Below are positions 24,701 to 34,400 of a stretch of 64,000 bases of DNA, in pieces; the stretch's first letter is position 1; each line of letters starts with the position of its first letter. The stretch is taken from contig NC_088314.1 in assembly GCF_910592395.1 (NCBI RefSeq), positions 17,023,998 to 17,087,997 of the forward strand. Direction: 5' to 3'. The notes under the pieces are model-generated. The model saw nothing but the letters and a program-made list of their open reading frames with translations, searched no databases and was not told the DNA's origin. The position numbers and the translations under genes were made by a program. This DNA is from Lineus longissimus (Eukaryota; Nemertea; Pilidiophora; Heteronemertea; Lineidae).

Positions 24701-27700
24701 GTCCACCGGGGAGGGGGGGGGGGTTTGGGGGGAGCTTCCCCCCAACGCACTGGTAAAAACCTATGTCGACGGAGGGGGGTTTGGAGGGTGTCCCCGACCT
24801 AAAGGGGGGCTCACTAAGTCCTTGACTTTACATATTAAGAAAGGTTTTACAATTACTATACAACAGTTGCTGTGAGCATCGGCACCCCTGAAGATCGCGT
24901 AGGGATCTCTTCCACTTGTTGTTTACCGCATAGTCTACCTGGTTGATGTCAAGCCCGTTTGGCGAAATCCAGTTGAACTTGTATACATCCTTGTGATGGG
25001 AGACGGTGCCGCCGACACAAGCCACCAATAACACAGGCAAAAGTGTCAATCCATGGATCTATAAAGGGGATGAATTTTTGCAGGCCATCAAAGAATTTAC
25101 ATAAGAACTGGTGAACTTTTCTTAATTTGCATCCATCCCTCAGATATACAACTTTAAAAGATATGCATGCATTTTTTTCCAGAATAGCCTGATACATGTA
25201 TAAATCATTGATAGTGCTTAGTATAAAGTTGATAAACAATGCTTATCGCTTGTAGCTGATTTTAATATTTTGAATGTCATCAATGGCGGGTTAGTAATTC
25301 CTATTTATGCCGCGGCATAATTCACGAGATCCGAGGTTTCGATTGGTCGATTTTATGGTGCACCACAATTCCGATTGATGCCGTGGCATAATTCTGAATT
25401 CTGTCCACTCGCGCCAGCCATAGACGGAAGTGTCATTTATGCAGGACGGAAGTAGATCGGCATTGTGGTGCACCATATATCAACCAATCAAATCATCGGA
25501 TCTCGTGAATTATGCCACGGCATAAACAGGAATTGGGGACGGAAGTGCGATTTATGCCGCCCCATAAATAAAACGATTGCCACTTTCTGATTGGTCGAAT
25601 TATTCCACACCACAATTCCTATTTATGCCTTGGCATAATTCTGAATTCTGCAGTGGCATAATTCACGAGATCCGATGTTTTGATTGGTTGATTTATGGTG
25701 CATCACAATTCCTATTTATGCCGTGGCATAATTCTGAATTTTGTCCACTCTTGCCAGCCATTAGGACTAAAGTTTTATGTCGATTCTCTTCAGGAATTTA
25801 TACAAAATTTTGAAATGGTCACAAAAGATCAAACTTAATGCAAATTTGGGACCAAAATCGTTCATAATTATAGAGGGTATCCTCCTTCCAGAGGTGATCA
25901 CTGAGCGCGGTTCCACTGTACTCTTTAGCTGTCTTTATTGATTACTGAAGAGGTAGCAAAGTTACTCACAGCTGGCAAAAATGGCCTGTTTTACGGAGCA
26001 CAAATTCTTCAATAATCTGTTACATGCCACTGACGGCTTGCTGGATGGAGCTATTTGACTGACTTTTCACGAACAAAATATCAAACCAATACAACCAAAC
26101 TGAACATCAATGTATGTGCCTAGATTTCCGACTTTTATTCCAGGTATTGAACATGATGCAAGAGGACCGAATCCTGAAGAGATGCGTCGTTTGACTAATG
26201 AAAACCAAGAACAGGATAGTCAAGGGCCTGAAGGGCAGGGCACACATTCAGATTCCCAACAGCCACCTACTACACAGAGTGGGAGCTCGGAGAGACGAGC
26301 AGTGCCTGGTGAGGAGATTAAAATCAAAGGCTCCACATGGTGGTGCTGGTTTTGGTGAGAAGGAGATAGCTCCAGATAACACTATGGTGATGCAATGCTG
26401 AATGGAATTTTAAAAGGTGCTAGACCTATCGAAGAAACTGTCCAAGGTAGCAGTAAATTGTGCACATTAATTTTATCAATGCATTAGCATCACCAAAACA
26501 TGTACAAATTCTCCAATAAAACCTGTTCCTACCCCAAAATATAGATAACTTGCCAGGTGGGGCTGTTTGACTGACTTTTCAACAAGATAATTTCTAACCA
26601 ACACAGCCAAAGTGAACATGAATGTAATGTTAAGGTTTCTCACTTTCATTCCAGGTTGCCCACAACAAAACCCTGGAGATCCATCAGCAGACGAACTCGG
26701 AGAAGGGGACCCGTATCCGGGTAATATAGAGGTGCCACCCACACCATCAACTGATGCCCAACCATCAACTACTCCACAGAGTGGAACCTTGGAGAGAGGA
26801 GAAGTGCACGAATATGGTTAGAAGACTGAAATCAAGGCTCCACACGGTGGTGGTGGTATTTGTGAGGGCGGAGCAGCTCCACGACACCGACCGAAATTTG
26901 ACTAGACCTTGCGAAGAAGCAGGTGCTTCCTTTTGGAAAGACTGCACAGATAGTTATATCGCTCAAATATATACATGAAATAGTGGTCCTATAGAACAGG
27001 GCCCATATTCATAAAACCCTGCTAAACTAGCAGCCAACTAGGCCATAGCAGACTGCCAAATGCCTAGTTGGCTGCTCCATAGTATGCTGCTATTTTCCTA
27101 TTCATAAAACCCTGCTAAGAACATTGCCAGGGAGTTGTCAACTGAGATTTTGTTAGTTGTTAGCTAGGCATTTGGCCTTTGTCCCAAACCACATACCACA
27201 AGGAGCGTTAGTTTCACTTTAAATAGGGGATGGCATGTAAGCATTTTATGTGTGCCTTTCGACTTAATATCAACATCTAAAATAATTTGTGACTCCGCAT
27301 TACATGGACCGATTTTGATTCCGATTGCGGCATATGGTTGGGATTGTCTATTATTTCCCTATTGGCTTTTTTAATGTTGCAGGGTTTGATAGTTTGATTT
27401 TGAGATTTAAAATGGACCCAAAATAAAAAAGATATACCCGGTTGATTAAATTTTGTTTTGTCCACGTTTTTGAGTTTTGCTGGAAACTAGAGTTAGGCCT
27501 TTTTCTAATACATGTACTTTCAGTGAAAAGAAATTCTCATTTAATGAATTCTTAATAAAATTTGATGGATGTTTACCACTATTGAACAATTAATCAACAC
27601 CCTCTGCTACATGCATGACTTCCAAGCATGGTACTGTTTCGATACATATGTATATGTGCATTGGGTCTCTAATCTACATACATGCGTACAAAGAAATCTT

Positions 27701-28199
27701 AAATGAATAAAAACTAATCTCCATGTACAGTAGAACCTCCCTTAGCGGACACCTCTCTATTAAGGACAGCCTCTCTATTAAGGACACTAGTTTTGGTCAA
27801 AAATTGGTTGTTTCAATTCAATTTGACCTCTCTAATCAGGACACCTCTCTATTGCGGACAGCACTAGTCAGTCCCGAGGGTGTCCTTAATAGAGGGGTTC
27901 TACTGCACATGAAGTTCTGTCAAAACTGAATATCTTGGCACCACCGGTTCTACTGTATATGTACAAATAAAAGACTGGTATATGAAGCTGTAAACATTTT
28001 CAGGTGAAATAAACAATGATTTTGAGTGAAAATATGTTGTCTTTTATCGTCAGTCATGTGTGCTGGTTACTATCAACGTGGAGGCCAGAACCCTGTATTA
28101 GACACGGTGTACCTTACGTGTACATTTCTGTTTATAGGTTTTGGTGAAAAAAGTACCCCTGGAGCCAGTCAATCTTCACCAAATTTTATATGTGTTTAG
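12774..28199 (+). CDS. Gene 2: ShKT-like single-pass membrane protein (complete in frame)
   Basis: Exons 12774-12806, 18251-18317, 18461-18583, 20081-20356, 26144-26308, 26655-26816, 28138-28199 (TAG) join in frame to about 295 codons. Start MDYERIIWSEK, then a hydrophobic segment ending in SSIVLA (predicted signal peptide, though Pro follows the likely cleavage point). The cysteine exon is the short type, C-x14-C-x3-C-x6-C-x3-C-x2-C. The stalk is Thr-rich with FPPC instead of CPPC. One transmembrane helix follows, then a basic SRKYNERVQNFWK stop-transfer and a Pro/Ser/Gln-rich tail. Exon 2 starts after a good acceptor (tttttttgcag) and is in phase only with the first donor of exon 1 (gtgagg). 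The exon 6 donor is gttaga, not gtgagg, so the protein may instead stop at TAG 26819-26821. Introns 1 and 4 are swollen by transposons, and a second partial exon 4 lies at 20905-21097. Confidence 0.65.
12843..14747. repeat. Satellite-bearing element in intron 1, gene 2 (left part)
   Basis: Absent from genes 1, 4 and 5. It consists of tandem units of about 301 bp, each with gttaagaaacgtgccatag, then tgacctctgtgaccttga, then ccccctggtggc and agggggttatatgtac. Unit starts are near 13244, 13548, 13849, 14150 and 14452. The units from 13548 and 13849 are almost identical, and gene 3 has one unit fewer. Short inverted ends GCTCACCGTA (12866-12875) and TACGGTGAGC (18094-18103) frame the whole insertion, which is split by the Gypsy element. 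Confidence 0.8.
14748..15103 (-). repeat. 3' LTR of the Gypsy element
   Basis: Left copy of the 356-bp LTR, with TG...CA ends and the inverted termini TGTAA/TTACA. Confidence 0.9.
15104..15114 (-). promoter_or_regulatory. Polypurine tract of the Gypsy element
   Basis: On the minus strand acaggggaatg abuts the 3' LTR, the position expected for the plus-strand primer. It is short but purine-rich. Confidence 0.55.
15115..16078 (-). other. 3' untranslated part of the Gypsy element
   Basis: AT-rich sequence between the integrase stop and the LTR. Short minus-strand frames occur (for example 15056-15280, 15763-16002), but none resembles an envelope or other retroelement protein. Confidence 0.5.
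16079..17575 (-). pseudogene. Truncated Gypsy integrase (C-terminal part)
   Basis: An uninterrupted frame of 498 codons. It begins inside the integrase catalytic core at KSRTTPYHPMGNGLCER, where the Glu (residue 18) matches the last residue of the D,D35E triad. It continues through FSPHFLMFGREPLLPVD and a C-terminal module with GGNPRVLHRNLLMPVGE. The zinc-binding HHCC region and both catalytic Asp residues are absent. A long Pro/Ser/Val/Asp-rich region with short internal repeats (SVDVSAS, DGGTVPPPVEF) follows, then a basic stretch near RRSKREHKPPNRF. Codon 1 overlaps the primer-binding site, showing that a deletion fused the leader to the middle of integrase. The shown Met is probably not a natural start. 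Confidence 0.85.
17574..17591 (-). promoter_or_regulatory. Primer-binding site, tRNA-Pro type
   Basis: Minus-strand TGGGGGCTCAGCCGGGAT lies two bases inside the 5' LTR. It differs at two positions from the proline-tRNA primer site known from murine leukaemia viruses, recalled as TGGGGGCTCGTCCGGGAT. Confidence 0.8.
17594..17949 (-). repeat. 5' LTR of the Gypsy element
   Basis: Right copy of the 356-bp LTR. I see no difference from the left copy. Confidence 0.9.
17950..18104. repeat. Right end of the satellite-bearing element, with GACGACGG minisatellite
   Basis: After the target duplication the interrupted satellite unit resumes (gccctagcggttaagaaacg). It is followed by tandem gacgacg/gacggac repeats at about 17996-18070 and the inverted end TACGGTGAGC. 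In gene 3 the same tract is longer (33202-33292). Confidence 0.8.
18684..19561. mobile_element. Foldback element with Mutator-like ends, gene 2 intron 3
   Basis: Same element as at 4920-5327, with better-preserved ends (GGGTGTCTAG...CTAGACACCC). It is enlarged by a solo LTR inserted between its arms. Confidence 0.7.
18939..19420 (-). mobile_element. Solo LTR inside the foldback element, gene 2
   Basis: 482 bp, TGTTGTATAG...AATACAACA, flanked by cttg on both sides (18935-18938, 19421-19424). Gene 1 retains the empty site (caaccttggtgcat near 5190). It is the same LTR family as the pairs in intron 4 of genes 2-4, here in the opposite orientation and without an internal region. It carries an AATAAA, a GAGAGA-rich stretch and CCAAT-like motifs. 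Confidence 0.75.
20357..20904. other. First copy of duplicated intron segment, gene 2
   Basis: Matches 21098-21633 closely. It runs on into gttgctgtgagcatcggcacccct, the form without the LTR element, and then jumps into the middle of exon 4 sequence at about 20905. This is the scar of an unequal exchange. Confidence 0.7.
20905..21097 (+). pseudogene. Partial extra copy of the transmembrane exon, gene 2
   Basis: This segment repeats exon 4 from the stalk (TAVTNPTTAVDTTTA) through CPPC, the hydrophobic helix and VQNFWKKLLG, and ends at an intact gtaagt donor. It lacks the 5' third of the exon and its acceptor, being fused to intron sequence. It is closer to exon 4 of gene 3 than to the complete exon 4 of gene 2, so the two gene 2 copies have different sources. 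Confidence 0.8.
21634..24865 (-). mobile_element. Non-autonomous LTR element in intron 4, gene 2
   Basis: LTRs at 21634-22140 and about 23361-24865, the latter holding a 999-bp insertion. They flank an internal region of about 1.2 kb with no recognisable retroelement protein. The target duplication is gttg (21630-21633, 24866-24869), and genes 1 and 5 have the empty site. LTRs contain GAGAGA tracts, two or three TGACGTAATTGAT-like blocks, and AATAAA in the minus orientation. Unmatched first bases of the right LTR show some decay. A minus-strand 90-codon frame (23081-23353) starts near the 5' LTR; I do not recognise it. Confidence 0.75.
23837..24835. mobile_element. 999-bp insertion within the right LTR, gene 2 only
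   Basis: Units 3 and 4 read actcataagaaagg without interruption. Here taag is repeated at both sides (23833-23836, 24836-24839). The left end AGCCCCCCTTTAGG (23835-23848) has an inverted copy CCTAAAGGGGGGCT at 24798-24811, about 25 bases inside the right end. G-runs and C-runs near 24655-24790 are prominent. No coding capacity is seen. Confidence 0.65.
25295..25760. repeat. Array of ATGCCGCGGCAT palindromes, gene 2 intron 4
   Basis: 466-bp insertion with ttag on both sides; gene 1 has the empty site. It contains repeated blocks of the form aattcctatttatgccgygg, each centred on a 12-bp palindrome (ATGCCGCGGCAT or ATGCCGTGGCAT). The blocks occur in both orientations and are interleaved with gattggtcga (CCAAT-type) motifs. 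No coding sequence is seen; frames through it are chance. Confidence 0.7.
26999..27190. repeat. Short inverted-repeat element with hairpin, unit 2
   Basis: Copy of the element at 8167-8360, including the 15-bp stem. Confidence 0.65.
27728..27905. mobile_element. Palindromic MITE-like element, unit 2
   Basis: Copy of the element at 8893-9070 with a few base changes. Confidence 0.65.
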
Positions 28200-28221
28200 A
28201 AGAACCCTTTACCAATATCAT

Positions 28222-28227
28222 AATAAA
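28222..28227 (+). terminator. Poly(A) signal of gene 2
   Basis: AATAAA 23 bases after the last-exon TAG. Confidence 0.8.
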
Positions 28228-28754
28228 ATATTACAACATTCCAATACCAAATGCCTGAGTAAAATGACCTCAGCACAGCATATCTGTCAAATCGTCACGA
28301 ATTGATATTGGCCGTATCAAAGTACGAGTTCTAAACTGAGCAGTGAGCTCACATTTTTTGAAATATGTTGTCAAAAAGCATGATGAAGATTTAGAATTTC
28401 CCACAGATAGAGAATAAATTCCTTTTAGATCCACCACAGCCATGTATTTACCACATCTTGACATTTTAATAAGCTCTATTGACTGTGCCCCACTTCTGGT
28501 CGTGGATGAATAGATGTCTCTGCCCTTGAAACATTTGTAGCCATTTTATTTCATAGTTTTGTGGGAACTTGACGGGAAGCGGGTAGATCACCCGCATTAC
28601 ACTACATGTAAAGGCCATTTGTTTGGAGGGTTTGTTAAGGGACCAAACTGCTGGATGCGATTTCTTCATCTGCATCTGATATTGGCTGTCACCGATTTGT
28701 GCCAGTCAAAAAATTGATCCCACAGCTTGATGTTCAGTTCTGCACCTCCCATTC

Positions 28755-29715
28755 GAGAAGGCAATAGTCATGCCCTACCATGGCGAGGGCAGTAGTCACA
28801 ACCTTCCACTGGAAACGATAATAGTCACAACCTACCACTGGAGACAGTAATAGTTACACCATTCCACTGGAGACGGTAATAGTCACAACCTTCCAGTGGA
28901 GACAGTAGTAGTTACATCCTTCCACTGGAGACGGTATTAGTTACATCCTTCCACTAGATACAGTAATAGTCAGTCACAACCTTCGATTGGCGACAGTAAT
29001 AGTCACAACTTTGCATTGGAGACTGTGATAGCCATAATCCTCCACTTGAGACGGTAACAGTCACAACAGTAATAGCCACAACCTTCACTGAAGATGGTAA
29101 TGGTCACAACTTGCCACTGGATACATTAATAGCCTCAACCTTCCACTGGATACGATGATAGTCACAACCTTCCCCTTGAGACGGTAATAGCCACAGCCTT
29201 CCACTAGATACAGTAATAGCCACAACCTTCCACTGGAGATGGCAATAGTCACAACCTTCCACTGAAGATTGTAATGGTCACAACTCGCCACTGGAAACAG
29301 TAATAGTCTCCACCTTCAACTGGATACGATGATAGTCACAACCTTCTCCTTAAGACGGTAATAGCCACAGCCTTCCACTAGATACAGTAATAGCCACAAC
29401 CTTCCACTGGAGATGGCAATAGCCACAACTTTTCACTGGAGATGGCAATAGTCACAACCTTCCGCTGGAGATGGCAATAATCACAACCTTCCACTGGATA
29501 TGGCAATAGTCAAAACCTTCCACTGGAGATGGCAATATCCACAACCTTCCACTAGATACAGTAATAGTTGCAACCTTCCAATGGCGACGGTAATAGTCAT
29601 AACCTTTCCACTAGAGACAGTAATAGTCACAACCTTCCACTGGAGACAGCAATAGTCACAACCTTCCATTGGCGACAGTAATAGTTACAACCTTCCACTG
29701 GAGATGGTCATATAT
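28755..29715. repeat. 29-bp minisatellite array, unit 3
   Basis: Same family and much the same internal order as the unit 2 array, slightly shorter. Isolated units continue at 29938-30130. Confidence 0.9.
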
Positions 29716-30130
29716 TGGCCTAATGGAATATTTTTTTCACCGTTGAATAATTTTTACTATTTCGTGGCTTGAAGGGTGATATTTATTTTATCATACTAAA
29801 TCACTGCGTTGATTTGATATACGGCCAGAACTGCAAACTTAACACTGTCATTTTCGTTCCATGACGTCATCATAGAATAATGCCATACAAAATAACAATT
29901 ATCACACGGTCACGTGGTACTGAATACCACAGTAATAATCACAGCATTCCACTGGAGACGGTAGTATAATAGTTACAACCTCCATTGGTGACAGTAATAG
30001 TCACAACCTTCCACTGGGGATGGAAATAGTCACAACCTCTCACTAGAGATGGTAATAATCACAACCTTCCACTGGAGACAGTAGTATAATAGTTACAACC
30101 TTCCATTGGTGACAATAGTAGTCACAACCT

Positions 30131-31430
30131 ACAGGCTAAACATAGTCGTTGAAAGATTTAGACCGTGACCTAATTTCCAAGGTCAGAGAGGTCAAATTCG
30201 TAAAAACAAACGTTAACCATATTCCTTTCTTTGACCACAGGTGAGCACATGGCGCCTGGCCATTTCACTGTGTAGATCAACACTGCCAGAAGGTTTAGAA
30301 TAGTTTGCCAAAATACTTCAATGTCTCACTATCAGAACTAGGTCGTTTCACTTTCGGCCATGGGCGACATAAAAAGATTATTAACTTTGATTTTGAATAA
30401 CCTGTAATATTACTTCTAGGTTAAGAAACGTCGACAATACTTTTTTTCACAGATTGGGTGACCCAATGATCACACTCAATTAAATCGGTTTGGGTGCGTG
30501 CAGAAGTGATGACACAATAACTAATGCAGGTATTCAGATCAAACAACTTGAGACAGGATTGATCTTTGATAATATTCGATTGCTATTTGGAGTTATTCAA
30601 AATCATTATAGTATATTGTAAGTATGTAAGTAAGTATATTGTCTTTTTTCTGTCCATAGTATTACAAATACAACCAGTTTTGGGGCGGATCCATCAGCCG
30701 AGTGGAAATATTCTTCAAGATCTCAGTCTATCTGGGCGGTAAGTGCCGACAGTCAGTCTAATGCCAGATTGTGGTGTTATCTTTCAAAATCTTTAGCCAA
30801 GCTTTGGAATCTGACCTGTCGCTAGCTTTGTGGTATTGGGAGCCAAATGCTCTCAAGGGGTGTGTGTGTGGCAAAATGAGAGTTTTGGAAATTTTTCGAC
30901 CAAAATCATTGTCCAAAGCACATTTTTATTGACTTCTGATGTCTGGGGGGCATTTCCCGCCTGCCCCTTCCATTTGGTACACCCATGAGAAAGCCCAGAC
31001 ATGTATCTAGAATTGTGTCAGGAATGGGCATATGTCACGACCGAAAAGCCAACTTACTAATAATTCCAATGCATTTCCTATTTGGCTAGGTTGGACAAAT
31101 TTAGCAGGTGCACCCAGTGAATTGATAGGTCAAGCCTGCTAGCTCACAAAGTATCCTTAGCGGTATAAAGTAATGTGCCCACTCTGTCGATATCAAGATG
31201 GGATAAATTACTGGGAACCATCAGATGCGTATCGGTACACAGAATGTCACAGCCAACTACATGTGAAAGGGGGGAGGGGCGTTTTTTTTGGTTTTTTAAA
31301 TAATACTTAGTGGCACAGAGCCGTGGGCTTTGGGATTTATGCTGGTATGCTAAGACTCTGCGCCTCTATCTCCTCCAATCTCCAACGATAGTTCCAAAAC
31401 TGAAAGAGAATAGTTGACGACCGAGTGCCC
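30131..31430. other. Upstream flank of gene 3
   Basis: Near-identical to 11416-12719, with the AGGTCA-GAG-AGGTCA direct repeat at about 30180-30194. No gene is seen. Confidence 0.55.
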
Positions 31431-31433
31431 ATA

Positions 31434-31454
31434 ACGTCATGCCGCTATAAAAGG
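31434..31454 (+). promoter_or_regulatory. Core promoter of gene 3
   Basis: TATAAAAGG at 31446-31454 with the ACGTCA half-site upstream. Confidence 0.75.
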
Positions 31455-31487
31455 ATGGGCCTACTTTTGTACTTCGTGAGTTGTTTG

Positions 31488-34400
31488 ATGGACTATGAAC
31501 GCATTATCTGGTCCGAGAAAGTGAGGTTTCCATGTACGTAAACACCGTTATTGTTAATGAAACGGCCAGGGGCCATTGTGCTCACCGTATACATCTTTTA
31601 GTAGGCAGGATCATGCTTAGTTTAGAGGTGAATATGGTGAACACAATCAGGCATGAAGCCTTTTTTTAGATGTGTATTGATGTCAAGTAATAAGACAGGG
31701 CAGTATATATAAGTTTATGATCCAACCAATAATTGTCTATGAAATCAACAAGATCAATATCGTGTGATTGCTAAGAGTCCCTGCAATAAAAAATTCATCG
31801 AAAAAAAGTCATTAATAAGCGAGATATTGCACGTCCTACTTTTTCAGTTTTGACCCCCTGGTGGCCAAATCAAGAATCAGATCAGGCCAAAATTCGGTGT
31901 CAGAGATTATCTGATGTAGGGGGTTACATGTACCAACTTTCAAGTTCATAGCTTCAGCAGTTAAGAAACGTGCCATAGTTACACTCTAATGGCCAATTTA
32001 CGCCATTTGACCTCTGTGACCTAGAAAAGGAGGTCAAATCCAAAAATCGTAGGACATGTGGTGTATCCTTGCTAGAAGTCCCTGCCATAAAAATTTTATC
32101 GAAAACAATTCACTCAAATAAGCAAGATATTGCACTTCTTCCTTTTTCCATTATGGCCCCCTGGTGGCCGAATAAAGAATCAGATCAGGCCAAAATTCGC
32201 CATCAAAGGTTATCTGATGTAGGGGGTTATATGCACCAAGTTTCAAGTTCATAGCTTTACTGGTTAAGAAACGTGCCATAGTTTACACTCTAACGGCCAA
32301 TTTACGCCACATGACCTCTGTGACCTTGAAAAGTAGGTCAAATTGAAAACCCGTAAGACATGTGATGTATTCTTCCTAAGAGTACCTACCATAAAAATTG
32401 TATCGAAAACAAGTCACTTATAAGCGAGATATCACACTTTTTAGATATCCACTTTTGGCCCCCTGGTGGCAAAGTTGAGAATCAGATCAAACTGAAATTC
32501 AGCACCAGAGGCTATGTGATATAGGGGGTTATATGTACCAAGTTTCAAGTTCATAGCTTTAGTGGTTAAGAAACGTGCCATAGTTTACACTCTAACGGCC
32601 AATTTACGCCATATGACCTCTGTGACCTTGAAAAGTAGGTCAAATTGAGAACCCGTATGATATGTGATGTATTCTTCCTGAGAGTACCTACCATAAAAAT
32701 TTTATCGAAAACAAGTCACTTATAAGTGAGATATAACACTTTTTAGATTTCCACTTTTGGCCCCTGGTGGCAAAGTTGAGGATCAGATCAAACTGAAATT
32801 CAGCACCAGAGGCTATGTGATATAGGGGGTTATATGTACTAAGTTTCTAGTTCATAGCTTTAGTGGTTAAGAAACGTGCCATAGTTTACACTCTAACGGC
32901 CAATTTACGCCATATGACCTCTGTGAACTTGAAAAGTAGGTCAAATTAAAAACCCGTATGATATAAGATGTATATTTGCTATGAGTACCTACAACACAAG
33001 TTTCATCGAAAACAAGTCACTAATAAGCGAGATATCACACTTTTTAGATATCGACATTTGGCCACCTGGTGGCCAAGTTGAGAATCAGATCGGACCGAAA
33101 TTCAGTCTCAGAGGTCACCTGACCTAGGGGGTGCTGTGTACAAAGTTTCAAGTTCATAGCCCTAGCGGTTAAGAAACGTGCCACTGTTTTTGAAATAGGA
33201 TACGACGACGGACGACGGACGACGGACGACGGACGACGGACGACGGACGACGGACGACGGACGACGGACGACGACGACGGACGACGGACACTGCGGAATT
33301 ACATAGACTCCCCTACGGTGAGCCAAAAAGTATTGAATTTGTGTTGGCCTAGTTTATCACAAGCCCACAAAAACTTATCAATCAATAAATCGATTGATTT
33401 GTTCAATAACAAAATTTCCGCAATACTTGTTATACTAAAAGACACTTTGAAGTAATGTGTTTTTTTGCAGGTCATATATTTGTTCAGCTCATGCGACTCC
33501 ACATTAATATTGGTGACTTCTTCAATCGTCCTTGCTCGTGTGAAGGCTTTTTTGTAGAGGTGTGGGCATATTCAGTAATGTTATGAATGAGTGTGCACGT
33601 CAGGCACCCAAAGGGCGGATAAATTCAAAATTCTTTTCCCTTTCAGCAATCTTTATAACAATCTGTCCTTGTCTGATCAGCTGAAAAGATGTCCGGAGCA
33701 AATATCTGTGATACTGAGAAATACAAGAGTGCCTCTGGACTTTTTGAAACATGCAGCAATTCATGTGGCACTAAAAATGAAAACTGCAAGACATTTTGTA
33801 AAGGTGAGTGTACATTACAGACGACATACAGAGGGAAGGGGGGACAGAGTCAATCCTGCACGGTACCAAAATATAAGCAAAGGTAAAAAGTCTGAAAATT
33901 TTGGGGTGTCTAGAAAACTAAGACCTAAGACCTAAGACTCACTACGAAACTAAGACCTAAGACCCTGTACAATTTGTGGATTTCCAGCAAATTTCAATCT
34001 TATGGATGGATTCTCCATCATTTTTCAACCAGTAGTGGAAGTGTTTAGGTATAGGGGCAATACTACCCCCCCCCCCCCCCCCCCACCCACCCAACCACCA
34101 CCATCTCAACTTTGGTTGATTAGCAGTGGTGGCAGCAGTGGAAGGGTTCATCTCAACCTTGTGTTGTATAGTAATTGTAAAACCTTTCTTATGAGTAGCA
34201 CTGTAATGTGTAATTCTTGGAATTAAGTGTGCGGGATTATTGGAATTGGGTTCAGATAAGATACCTGTGAAAATTCCCACGGTCTACTTTTAATCCTCCA
34301 TTCTCCCCAGCGTGATCAATTACGTCAGCATTGATGCGGCTCCTCATTGGATGGAGACGCATCAACGTTGCCCCCTGATTGGTGCAGACAAAGCTGCGCT

